Below are positions 53,777-61,927 of a stretch of DNA of 64,000 bases, piece after piece. A program made the position numbers and the translations under genes. Positions within the stretch are counted from its first letter, which is position 1. Each line of letters opens with the position of its first letter. Below the pieces are notes generated by a model that was not told where the DNA came from, searched no databases, and saw only the letters and a list, made by a program, of their open reading frames with translations. Source of the DNA: Streptomyces sp. CA-278952 (GTDB lineage Bacteria > Actinomycetota > Actinomycetes > Streptomycetales > Streptomycetaceae); assembly GCF_028747205.1 (NCBI RefSeq), contig NZ_CP112880.1:6731501-6795500 (forward strand), given 5' to 3'.

Positions 53777-53995
53777 CGGACCCTGAGGCCTGATGTTCCA
53801 CCGCACCGGGGGGTACGCTGCATGGGTCGGCCCAGGCTAGGGAGGTGCGGGTCGCAAGCAGGAGTACGCACGGGCATTGCCTCGCGTTTACCCCTGCGGG
53901 TTACGATCGCTGCCAAGCGCAACGATCGGACCTATGCCCGGTCGAACGGGTAGCGAGCCCACCCTCCAGCCGCCTCAGTGAGAAGGAAGTCGCAC

Positions 53996-54292
53996 ATGAT
54001 CGGCAATCTGAAGCCCCTCGAGATCGTTCTGATCATCGCTGTCATCCTGCTGCTCTTCGGTGCCAAGAAGCTTCCCGACATGGCGCGCTCGCTCGGCAAG
54101 TCGGCCCGCATCCTCAAGAGCGAGGCCAAGGCCATGAAGAAGGACGACGCGACGACCGCCGCGCCCACGACGGAGACCGTCGAGGACCCGACGCCCCCGC
54201 AGTCCACCACCGCGCGCACCATCCAGGCCGCTCCGGGAGACGTCACCAGCTCCCGCCCGGTCAGCGAGGCCAAGCCCACCACCCAGAGCTGA
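53996..54292 (+). CDS. tatA: Twin-arginine translocase subunit TatA
   Basis: Forms the pore-like TatA oligomer of the Tat pathway that exports folded proteins. It has 98 residues: a membrane helix (about 4-22), the [27 protein letters not shown] amphipathic helix, and a Thr/Pro-rich tail. ATG 53996 with AAGGAAG eight bases upstream; a GTG at 53978 is less likely. The tatA-tatC pair is conserved behind pafBC. Confidence 0.96.
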   Translation: MIGNLKPLEIVLIIAVILLLFGAKKLPDMARSLGKSARILKSEAKAMKKDDATTAAPTTETVEDPTPPQSTTARTIQAAPGDVTSSRPVSEAKPTTQS

Positions 54293-54341
54293 CAGCTGAC
54301 GCGCTCCGCCGACAGCCGCCGCACGAGACGAGGGAAGTGGG

Positions 54342-55307
54342 TTGCTCAAGTCTGCCCGCAAGCAGGAGAAGGACGACGAGGGGCGGATGCCTCTCCTCGA
54401 TCACCTGCGTGAGCTGCGTAACCGGCTGCTGAAGGCCGTGCTGGCGATCGTCGTGGTGACGACCGTCGCGGCGTTCTTCCAGAAGGAGATCTACGACTTC
54501 CTTCTGCGCCCCCTTCTTCAGTCCGTCGGGTGCGACGACGGCGTGGTCGTCGCCGTCAACGGCAAGCCCTGCGCGCTGCTGAAGACCAACACCCTGCTGG
54601 CGCCGTTCACCAACGCCCTCAAGGTCGCCCTGATGTCTGGTGTCCTGCTGGCCACCCCGGTCTGGCTGTACCAGTTGTGGGCCTTCGTGGCCCCCGGCCT
54701 GCACAAGGGTGAGAAGCGCTACGCCTACGCCTTCGCCATCGTGGGCGCCCCCCTCTTCCTCTCCGGCGGCTACCTCGCGTACGCGATCCTGCCGCAGACC
54801 GCCGAGATCATGCTCGGGTTCAGCCCCGAGAACGTGCAGAACCAGATCGAGCTCGACAGCTATCTGGATCTGCTGGTCCGCATGGTGATCGTCTTCGGCA
54901 TCGCCTTCGAACTGCCGCTGCTCCTCATCGCGCTGAACATGACCGGTGTCGTCTCCGGCAAGCGGATGTTCGGCTGGTGGCGCGGGATGATCGTGGGCCT
55001 CACCGGTTTCGCGGCCATCGCGACCCCCGGTGGCGAACCGGTCTCCATGCTGCTTCTCGCCGGGCCGCTCGCGGTCCTCTACTTCATCGCCGTCGGCTTC
55101 TCCCTGCTGAACGACAAGCGGCGCAACCGCAACAACCCCGACGCCGAGCTCAGCGACGACGAGGCATCCGATCTCGATCTGACGCCCGAGCCCGTCGGGA
55201 GCGTGGAGCGTGTCTCCGGCTCCCGCCCCGCACTTCCGGGGCAGGCGTCCGGTGAGGCGGACGGTCCCGGATCGCACCGGCTGAACGGTTACGACGACAT
55301 CACCTGA
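54342..55307 (+). CDS. tatC: Twin-arginine translocase subunit TatC
   Basis: Receptor of the Tat pathway for twin-arginine signal peptides, 321 residues. The six-helix core begins PLLDHLRELRNRLLKAVLAIVVV, with the signature FEL (ELP) region in MVIVFGIAFELPLLLIALNM. A 60-residue acidic, disordered C-terminus follows. TTG start 54342, behind GAGGGAAG. It follows tatA by 49 bases and is in the same operon. Confidence 0.96.
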   Translation: MLKSARKQEKDDEGRMPLLDHLRELRNRLLKAVLAIVVVTTVAAFFQKEIYDFLLRPLLQSVGCDDGVVVAVNGKPCALLKTNTLLAPFTNALKVALMSGVLLATPVWLYQLWAFVAPGLHKGEKRYAYAFAIVGAPLFLSGGYLAYAILPQTAEIMLGFSPENVQNQIELDSYLDLLVRMVIVFGIAFELPLLLIALNMTGVVSGKRMFGWWRGMIVGLTGFAAIATPGGEPVSMLLLAGPLAVLYFIAVGFSLLNDKRRNRNNPDAELSDDEASDLDLTPEPVGSVERVSGSRPALPGQASGEADGPGSHRLNGYDDIT

Positions 55308-55312
55308 CCTTG

Positions 55313-55318
55313 TAGGGT
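55313..55318 (+). promoter_or_regulatory. -10 box before the diacylglycerol-kinase gene
   Basis: TAGGGT eight bases before GTG 55327, at the end of tatC. A GGAAGG lies between, too near the start to be a good ribosome-binding site, so a leaderless start is likely. Confidence 0.45.
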
Positions 55319-55326
55319 CCGGAAGG

Positions 55327-56220
55327 GTGACCAGCGAGATCACCCTCTTCGTCAATCCCACCGCAGGACGCGGCCGGGGCGCGCACGCCGCGCAGCCGGC
55401 CGCTTCCGCGTTGCGGGACGCCGGATTCTCCGTCCGTACGGTGCTGGGCGAGGACGCCGACGACGCCCTGCGCCGGGCCCGCGAGGCCGTCGCGACGGGC
55501 ACCGGGGCGCTGATAGCCGTGGGCGGGGACGGGCTGATGTCCCTCGCCCTCCAGGCCGTCGCCGGGACCGCCACCCCGCTCGGCGTCGTCGCCGTCGGGA
55601 CGGGCAACGACTTCGCCCGCGCGCTGGGGCTGCCGATACGCGACCCGGCCGCCGCCGGACGGCTGACCGCGCGGGCGCTCAAGGAGAACGGTCACCGCGA
55701 CATCGACCTCGGGCGGGCCGGCGGCCGTTGGTTCGGCTCGGTCCTCGCTTCCGGCTTCGACTCCCGGGTCAACGACCGGGGCAACCGGATGCGCTTCGTC
55801 GGCGGCCGGTTCAGGTACGACCTCGCGATCCTCGCCGAACTGGCCGCCTTCCGGCCGATTCCGTACCGGATCCGGCTCGACGGGGGAGAGGTCACCGAGA
55901 TCGAGGCCACCCTCATCGCGGTCGGCAACGGAACCACGTACGGCGGGGGCATGCGGATCTGCGCCGAAGCGGAGATGGACGACGGGCTCTTCGACGTGAC
56001 CGTGGTGGGGCCGTGCACCCGCACCACGCTCCTCAAGGTCTTCCCGAGGGTCTACAAGGGCACGCACCTGACTCACCCCGCCGTCACCGTGCACCGGGTC
56101 TCCTCCATCGAGCTGGCGGCGGCCGGGGTCACGGCGTACGCGGACGGTGAACCGCTGGGCGCGCTGCCGCTCACCGCCACCTGCGTACCGGGTGCCGTGC
56201 GGGTGCTCACCGGGCGCTGA
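55327..56220 (+). CDS. Diacylglycerol/lipid kinase (DagK/YegS family)
   Basis: Lipid kinase of 297 residues. It has the FVNPTAGRGRGA start, the active-site GGDG (AVGGDGLMS), and VVAVGTGNDFARAL. The C-terminal half has the beta-sandwich fold, ending VTAYADGEPLGALP. The substrate may be diacylglycerol, ceramide-like lipid or another lipid. Start GTG 55327. It follows tatC and may share its message, but it also has its own -10 box. Confidence 0.9.
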   Translation: MTSEITLFVNPTAGRGRGAHAAQPAASALRDAGFSVRTVLGEDADDALRRAREAVATGTGALIAVGGDGLMSLALQAVAGTATPLGVVAVGTGNDFARALGLPIRDPAAAGRLTARALKENGHRDIDLGRAGGRWFGSVLASGFDSRVNDRGNRMRFVGGRFRYDLAILAELAAFRPIPYRIRLDGGEVTEIEATLIAVGNGTTYGGGMRICAEAEMDDGLFDVTVVGPCTRTTLLKVFPRVYKGTHLTHPAVTVHRVSSIELAAAGVTAYADGEPLGALPLTATCVPGAVRVLTGR

Positions 56221-56313
56221 ACAGGCGCCGGCCGGGCCCCGGGGGAGGGAACGGCCCGGGCCATATAAAGATCGCGCTGAGTGTCAGAGGTGACGGGTAG
56301 GCTCGTATGCAAG

Positions 56314-59154
56314 ATGACAGAGGACCTCTCACCAGCTGAGCGATACCAGGCTTCTCGGGACCGTGCGGCCGAGATGGCGACGGCCCTCGGGCCCTTCCGC
56401 GAGATGTACGAGTTCGGTCTGGACCCGTTCCAGATCGAGGCCTGCCAGGCCCTGGAGGCGGGCAAGGGGGTGCTGGTCGCGGCCCCCACCGGGTCGGGCA
56501 AGACGATCGTCGGCGAGTTCGCCGTGCATCTGGCCCTGGAGCAGGGCCGCAAGTGCTTCTACACCACCCCGATCAAGGCGCTCTCCAACCAGAAGTTCGC
56601 CGATCTGGTCAAGCGGTACGGCGCCGACAAGGTCGGCCTGCTGACCGGCGACAACAGCGTCAACTCCGAGGCGCCGGTGGTCGTCATGACCACCGAGGTC
56701 CTGCGGAACATGCTGTACGCGGGCTCCCACTCGCTGTCCGGCCTCGGCTATGTGGTCATGGACGAGGTGCACTACCTCTCCGACCGCTTCCGGGGCGCGG
56801 TGTGGGAGGAAGTGATCATTCACCTCCCCGAGTCGGTAACGCTGGTCTCCCTGTCGGCGACCGTCTCCAACGCGGAGGAGTTCGGCGACTGGCTGGACAC
56901 CGTGCGCGGCGACACCGAGGTGATCGTCTCCGAGCACCGCCCGGTGCCGCTCTGGCAGCACGTGATGGCCGGACGCAAGATGTACGACCTCTTCGAGGAG
57001 GCGACCGACCACGGCGGCCGGGGCGCCGGACGGCGTGAGGTCAACCCCGACCTGGTCCGTCTCGCCCGGCAGGAGAGCCAGAACGTCTACAACCCCCGTG
57101 ACCGCCGCCGGGGCAAGATGGTGCGCGAGGCAGACCGTGAGCGCGAGAGGCGTCAGCGCGGCCGGATCTGGACGCCCGGCCGGCCCGAGGTCATCGACCG
57201 GCTGGACAACGAGGGCCTGCTCCCCGCCATCACCTTCATTTTCAGCCGGGCCGGCTGCGAGGCCGCCGTCCAGCAGTGCCTGTACGCCGGTCTGCGGCTC
57301 AACGACGAGGACAAGCGCCGGCTGGTCCGGGAGATCGTCGAGGAGCGGACCGCGTCCATCCCCGGCGAGGACCTGCACGTCCTGGGCTACTACGAGTGGC
57401 TCGAAGGCCTGGAGCGGGGCATCGCCGCACACCACGCGGGCATGCTGCCGACCTTCAAGGAGGTCGTCGAGGAGCTGTTCGTACGGGGGCTGGTCAAGGC
57501 CGTCTTCGCCACGGAGACCCTGGCGCTCGGCATCAACATGCCCGCGCGTTCCGTGGTGCTGGAGAAGCTCGTCAAGTGGAACGGCGAGCAGCACGCCGAC
57601 ATCACCCCCGGCGAGTACACCCAGCTCACCGGCCGGGCCGGGCGCCGCGGCATCGACGTCGAGGGCCACGCGGTGGTCCTGTGGCAGCGCGGCATGGACC
57701 CGACGGCGCTGGCCGGCCTCGCGGGCACCCGTACGTATCCGCTGCGCTCCAGCTTCCGCCCCTCGTACAACATGGCGGTCAACCTGGTGCAGCAGTTCGG
57801 GCGGCACCGCTCGCGGGAGCTGCTGGAAACCTCGTTCGCCCAGTTCCAGGCGGACAAGTCCGTCGTGGGGATCTCGCGCCAGGTCCAGCGGAACGAGGAG
57901 GGCCTGGAGGGCTATCAGGAGGGCATGACCTGCCACCTCGGCGACTTCGAGGAGTACGCGCGCCTGCGGCGCGACCTCAAGGACCGCGAGACGGAGCTGG
58001 CCAAGCAGGGCGCGGCGCAACGGCGGGCGGCGGCGGCCTCCTCGCTGGAGAAGCTGAAGCCCGGGGACGTCATCCATGTGCCGACGGGGAAGTTCGCGGG
58101 GCTGGCGTTGGTGCTGGATCCCGGGCTGCCCGCCGGGCGGGCCAACGGACACCGGGGCCTCGACCACCACGACGGGCCGCGTCCGCTCGTGCTGACCGCC
58201 GAGCGGCAGGTCAAGCGGCTGGCCTCGATGGACTTCCCGGTGCCGGTGGAGGCGCTGGACCGGATGCGCGTCCCGAAGTCGTTCAACCCGCGCTCGCCGC
58301 AGTCCCGGCGTGATCTGGCCTCCGCGCTGCGGACGAAGGCCGGGCACATCGTGCCCGACCGGCACCGCAAGGGGCGGGCGCCGGCCGCCGACGACCGCGA
58401 GATCGCCCGGCTGCGGACCGAGCTGCGCGCCCACCCGTGCCACGGGTGCGACGAGCGGGAGGACCATGCGCGGTGGGCCGAGCGCTACCACCGGCTGCAG
58501 CGGGACACCCGGCAGCTGGAGAAGCGGATCGAGGGGCGGACGAACACGATCGCCCGCACCTTCGACCGGATCGTCGCGCTCCTCACCGAGCTGGACTACC
58601 TCCGGGGCAACGAGGTCACCGCGAACGGGCGGAGGCTGGCCCGGCTGTACGGGGAGCTGGACCTGCTCGCCAGCGAGTGCCTGCGGGAGGGTGTGTGGGA
58701 GGGGCTCAACCCCGCCGAACTCGCCGCGTGCGTCTCGGCGCTGGTGTACGAGGCGCGGCAGGCCGATGACGCGGTCGCGCCGAAGCTGCCGTCCGGTCCT
58801 GCCAAGGTCGCCATGGGCGAGATGGTGCGGATCTGGGGGCGGCTGGACGCCGTGGAGGAGGACTTCAAGATCAACCAGACGGAAGGGGTCGGGCAGCGCG
58901 AGCCCGATCTCGGCTTCGCCTGGGCGGTCTACATGTGGGCCTCCGGCCGGACGCTGGACGAGGTGCTGCGCGAGGCGGAGATGCCGGCGGGGGACTTCGT
59001 ACGGTGGTGCAAGCAGGTGATCGACGTGCTGGGTCAGGTGGCCGCGGCGGCTCCCCGGGATGCGGGGGAGGAGGCGAGTTCCGTGGCGAAGAACGCGCGC
59101 AAGGCGGTGGATGCGGTGTTGCGGGGGGTCGTGGCGTACAGCTCTGTCGGCTGA
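56314..59154 (+). CDS. helY: Ski2/Mtr4-like DEAD/DEAH-box RNA helicase HelY
   Basis: Large RNA helicase of 946 residues, related to eukaryotic Mtr4 and Ski2 that assist the exosome. It starts MTEDLSPAERYQASRD. Motifs include motif I APTGSGKT, motif II DEVHYL, motif III SLSAT, and motif VI QLTGRAGRRG. A C-terminal region with a helical bundle (and a zinc-like AHPCHGCDERE) follows. The ATG 56314 lies ten bases after TAGGCT; upstream start GTG 56281 would overlap this promoter. Its target RNA is unknown in Streptomyces. Confidence 0.93.
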   Translation: MTEDLSPAERYQASRDRAAEMATALGPFREMYEFGLDPFQIEACQALEAGKGVLVAAPTGSGKTIVGEFAVHLALEQGRKCFYTTPIKALSNQKFADLVKRYGADKVGLLTGDNSVNSEAPVVVMTTEVLRNMLYAGSHSLSGLGYVVMDEVHYLSDRFRGAVWEEVIIHLPESVTLVSLSATVSNAEEFGDWLDTVRGDTEVIVSEHRPVPLWQHVMAGRKMYDLFEEATDHGGRGAGRREVNPDLVRLARQESQNVYNPRDRRRGKMVREADRERERRQRGRIWTPGRPEVIDRLDNEGLLPAITFIFSRAGCEAAVQQCLYAGLRLNDEDKRRLVREIVEERTASIPGEDLHVLGYYEWLEGLERGIAAHHAGMLPTFKEVVEELFVRGLVKAVFATETLALGINMPARSVVLEKLVKWNGEQHADITPGEYTQLTGRAGRRGIDVEGHAVVLWQRGMDPTALAGLAGTRTYPLRSSFRPSYNMAVNLVQQFGRHRSRELLETSFAQFQADKSVVGISRQVQRNEEGLEGYQEGMTCHLGDFEEYARLRRDLKDRETELAKQGAAQRRAAAASSLEKLKPGDVIHVPTGKFAGLALVLDPGLPAGRANGHRGLDHHDGPRPLVLTAERQVKRLASMDFPVPVEALDRMRVPKSFNPRSPQSRRDLASALRTKAGHIVPDRHRKGRAPAADDREIARLRTELRAHPCHGCDEREDHARWAERYHRLQRDTRQLEKRIEGRTNTIARTFDRIVALLTELDYLRGNEVTANGRRLARLYGELDLLASECLREGVWEGLNPAELAACVSALVYEARQADDAVAPKLPSGPAKVAMGEMVRIWGRLDAVEEDFKINQTEGVGQREPDLGFAWAVYMWASGRTLDEVLREAEMPAGDFVRWCKQVIDVLGQVAAAAPRDAGEEASSVAKNARKAVDAVLRGVVAYSSVG

Positions 59155-59225
59155 CGCCGGTGCTGGGCGCGCGGGCGGGGTAGGGCAGGTCGTGCGGGTG
59201 CGCCTGCGGCGGGCTTGTTCCCCTA

Positions 59226-59325
59226 CCCGCCCCTTCCCGAAACCGGGGCTCCGCCCCGGGCCCCGCTCCTCAAGCGCCGGAGGGGCTGGGATACGGCCGC
59301 CGGAGGGGCTTGAGCGGGATCGAAG
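59226..59325. repeat. Streptomyces-type intergenic repeat
   Basis: After helY: CGGGGCTCCGCCCCGG (hairpin), then CTCAAGCGCCGGAGGGGCT and a second copy GCCGGAGGGGCT (59276-59287 and 59299-59310) with flanking CTCAAGC...GCTTGAG complementary ends. I recall very similar GC-rich elements at many gene ends in Streptomyces genomes. Confidence 0.7.
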
Positions 59326-59355
59326 AGGGGCGGGGGCTGTCGGGGCGCGTCCGGG

Positions 59356-59793
59356 TCAGGTTCTGCGGGTTTTGGCGGCTGCTCCCGCGCAGACCATGCC
59401 CAGCAGTACGGTCAGTCCGCCGACGATGATGTTGTTGATCACGATCCCGGCGTCCGGGCTGCTGCCCACCACCCAGCTCGACACGATGATCCACGCCCCC
59501 ATGGCGCAGATCGCCCAGCTCAGGCCGTACATGCGCTCCGGCATCGCCGTGAAGCCGAGAGCCAGTACCGCGATGGCGATGCCCATCACCAGGTTGTGCG
59601 TGACCAGGGCCGGCTGGCCGGCCGTGAAGTGGAGCACCCACGGGGAAACGGCGCAGTAGAGGCCGACGAGGAACACCGGCGCGTCCACCAGCGCCACATC
59701 GCGACCGCCCATCACCCGGTCGTACCGCGCACGCATTTCGGAGGCATCGGGGTGGCCCGATATGTCACTCCTCGCGTGTGAGACGTTGCTCAT
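59356..59793 (-). CDS. SPW-repeat membrane protein
   Basis: Integral-membrane protein of 145 residues with four hydrophobic segments. It has the SPW repeat: SPWVLHF and a second less exact SSWVVGS. Function unknown; the family is common in bacteria and may be stress-related. It starts ATG 59791-59793 (MSNVSHARSD); GAAGGAG is 12 bases upstream, rather far. The longer frame to 59883 has no start signal. Confidence 0.83.
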   Translation of the reverse strand: MSNVSHARSDISGHPDASEMRARYDRVMGGRDVALVDAPVFLVGLYCAVSPWVLHFTAGQPALVTHNLVMGIAIAVLALGFTAMPERMYGLSWAICAMGAWIIVSSWVVGSSPDAGIVINNIIVGGLTVLLGMVCAGAAAKTRRT

Positions 59794-59924
59794 GAGATGT
59801 CGTCTCCTTCGTCGCGCGGGTCCCGCCGCCGTGCGGATGGATGCGGCAGGCACCCTCACCCCCATAGTGCTCTTATCCGGCACTTATGTGTACTTTTCGG
59901 GCGATGTTGTTTTTGGTGGGGTTC

Positions 59925-60884
59925 TCAGATGATCCGAGGCCCCTCGGAGTCCAGCCGGCCGGCCAGGGTGCGCAGGTCCCCCCTGGTCAGCCGGCGGTCC
60001 CCGTAGCCGGGCAGCGGTACGTGCAGGGGTTCGGTCCAGCGGGCGGGGACCGTTCCGATGCCGTACACCGCTCCCGCCAGGCCACCCGTCACGGCTGCCA
60101 CCGTGTCGGTGTCCCCGCCCACGTCGACGGCGGCCGCCAGGGACCGCTCGAAGGTGTCCGTCGTGCGCAGCGCCCAGAGCGCCGTGCCCAGGCAGGGCCA
60201 CACCGCGCCGTTGAACTCGGTCGCCAGGCCCGGGTGCCAGTCGGGGGCCAGGACCGTCGCCCAGCGGGCCCGGTGGCCGGCGTGGACCTCGGCCAGCGTC
60301 GCGGGGAGGGCGGCGAACGGGTCCTCGCCCGCCAGCGCGACCCGGATCAGTTCGTGGAAGATGGCGGTGCCCTCCCAGGCCGCCCGGTCGCCGTGGGTCA
60401 GCGCCGCGATCCGGCGGGCCGCCTCCATCGTCGCCGGGCGGCCGGAATGCGCGAAGTACACCGCCGACGTGGTCGCCCGCATCAGTGAACCGTTGCCCGC
60501 GGCCCGCCCGTTGAGCTGGAAGTGCAGGGCCGCCGCCAGGTCCCACGGTTCGCCGTTGGTCAGCACGTCCTCGGTCTGGAGGCCGATGTCCTTCGGCCCG
60601 CCCGCGGCCCACCTCCGGAACCGGTCGAACACGTCCGGCAGGTCCAGGCCGCCCCGCTCCAGCAGCGACTCCCCGACCAGCACGGCCATCTGCGTGTCGT
60701 CCGTCGCCTCGCCCGGGTCCCAGCCGCCGCCCCCGCACAGCGTCCCGACGCCGTCCGGGAAGCGGGCGGTGAACACACCGGCGGGGCCGAACTCGAACGG
60801 GGCGCCGAGCGCGTCCCCGGCGGCGGACCCGACCACGGCTCCGGCCACGCGGTCGCCACGGCCCAGGGGTTCACGGTGTGTCAT
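59925..60884 (-). CDS. ADP-ribosylglycohydrolase family protein
   Basis: Magnesium-dependent hydrolase of the DraG/ARH fold, 319 residues. The metal site includes TDDT (61-64) and the C-terminal DVGGDTDTVAAVTGGLAGA. It probably removes ADP-ribose from proteins, nucleic acids or small molecules; the substrate is unknown. Start ATG 60882-60884. No ADP-ribosyltransferase gene is near. It lies 131 bases upstream of the SPW gene on the same strand. Confidence 0.92.
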   Translation of the reverse strand: MTHREPLGRGDRVAGAVVGSAAGDALGAPFEFGPAGVFTARFPDGVGTLCGGGGWDPGEATDDTQMAVLVGESLLERGGLDLPDVFDRFRRWAAGGPKDIGLQTEDVLTNGEPWDLAAALHFQLNGRAAGNGSLMRATTSAVYFAHSGRPATMEAARRIAALTHGDRAAWEGTAIFHELIRVALAGEDPFAALPATLAEVHAGHRARWATVLAPDWHPGLATEFNGAVWPCLGTALWALRTTDTFERSLAAAVDVGGDTDTVAAVTGGLAGAVYGIGTVPARWTEPLHVPLPGYGDRRLTRGDLRTLAGRLDSEGPRII

Positions 60885-60904
60885 CCGGTCAGGCTAAGGG
60901 CTGT

Positions 60905-60962
60905 CCCACGACGAGGGGCGGGGAGCCGCAGTACACCGTGGCTCCCCGCCCCTCGTCGTGGG
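60905..60962 (-). terminator. Very long perfect terminator after the fasciclin gene
   Basis: Twenty-three paired bases without mismatch (60905-60927 and 60940-60962) with a 12-base loop, 14 bases after the fasciclin stop. Confidence 0.85.
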
Positions 60963-60975
60963 GGATCGGTCGGGG

Positions 60976-61623
60976 CTACTTCGGGGGCATCAGGACCGAG
61001 TCGACGATGTAGACCGTCGCGTTGGCCGTCGGGACGTTGCCGCAGACGACCTTCGACGCGTCGTTCACGGTGTACTCGACGCCCGAGCCGGCCGTGGTCA
61101 GCTTGCTCTTCTCCAGCGTGTCGAAGGAGCCCTTCTCCAGCTGCTGCGGCGTCAGCTTCTCGCCCACCACGTGGTAGGTGAGGACCTTGGTGAGCTCGGC
61201 CTTGTTCGCCAGCAGTGCGTCCAGGTCGGCCTTCGGAATCTTGGCGAAGGCGTCGTTGGTCGGGGCGAACACCGTGATGTTCTCCGCGTTGTTGAGCGTG
61301 TCGACCAGGCCTGCCTGCTTCACGGCGGCCACCAGCGTCGACAGCTCCTCGTTGTTCGAGGCGGCCGTGGCGACCGGGTCCTTCGCCATGCCGTCGAACG
61401 AGCCCGCGCCTTCCGTCGGCACCGACGAACAGGCCGGGCCGAACGGCTCGTCCATGGACGCCGAGTCATCGGCCGAGGGGCTCGCCGGGGCGGACGAGCT
61501 GGGCGTCGAGCCTGCCGCCGAGTCCTTGGAGGAGTCGTCCGACGAGCAGGCGGTCAGGGCGAGCGGCAGCACGGCCGCTGCGGAGACGGCGACGGCTGCG
61601 CGGCGGAAGAGGAGCGTGTTCAT
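60976..61623 (-). CDS. Fasciclin-domain lipoprotein
   Basis: Secreted lipoprotein of 215 residues. The signal peptide ends with lipobox LTAC (about residue 26). A Ser-rich, Asp-rich linker is followed by one fasciclin (FAS1) domain with VFAPTNDAFAKIP, LTKVLTYHVVGEKL and VYIVDSVLMPPK. The closest known relatives are mycobacterial MPT70/MPT83, controlled by SigK. ATG 61621-61623 behind AGGAG. It is divergent from the FAD oxidase operon, and the shared region holds matching promoter-like elements. Confidence 0.93.
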   Translation of the reverse strand: MNTLLFRRAAVAVSAAAVLPLALTACSSDDSSKDSAAGSTPSSSAPASPSADDSASMDEPFGPACSSVPTEGAGSFDGMAKDPVATAASNNEELSTLVAAVKQAGLVDTLNNAENITVFAPTNDAFAKIPKADLDALLANKAELTKVLTYHVVGEKLTPQQLEKGSFDTLEKSKLTTAGSGVEYTVNDASKVVCGNVPTANATVYIVDSVLMPPK

Positions 61624-61764
61624 GGCGTTTCTCCTGGATCGAAGGTCTGGTGCGGAGAGAAAAAGAGAAGAGAAAAGGGGAGTGGGGCGTGCGGCCGGCG
61701 GGACCGGCGGGGCGGAAGTGCCCCGGCCGGCCGCGCGTCGTTCCGGTCTGCTCTCACACCAGGG

Positions 61765-61794
61765 GTTCGACGCCGGTCGGCCGGCGGATTGGTC
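61765..61794 (-). promoter_or_regulatory. ECF-type promoter for the fasciclin gene
   Basis: Minus strand: GACCAATCC (61794-61786), 15 bases, then TCGAAC (61770-61765). It matches the plus-strand copy in sequence and spacing. Confidence 0.6.
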
Positions 61795-61834
61795 CGGAGC
61801 CCTCATTCACCCGTTCGGAGTAGATCCACTGATC

Positions 61835-61864
61835 GACCAATCCATCCCGCCACCGGCCACGAAT
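61835..61864 (+). promoter_or_regulatory. ECF-type promoter for the FAD oxidase operon
   Basis: GACCAATCC (61835-61843), 15 bases, then ACGAAT (61859-61864), 63 bases before the start codon. It matches the minus-strand copy. Confidence 0.6.
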
Positions 61865-61927
61865 GCACGGTGAGGAGCACTTGAGCAGTGCTCCGACCTG
61901 TGTGTTGAGGGACCGGAGGGAGCCGGA

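Larger units (their letters stand above)
61624..61927. other. Divergent intergenic region (304 bp) with paired ECF-type promoters
   Basis: No gene. It holds two facing promoter-like elements (described separately), a GA-rich leader before the fasciclin gene, and GGACCGGAGGGAG before the FAD oxidase start. Confidence 0.7.
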
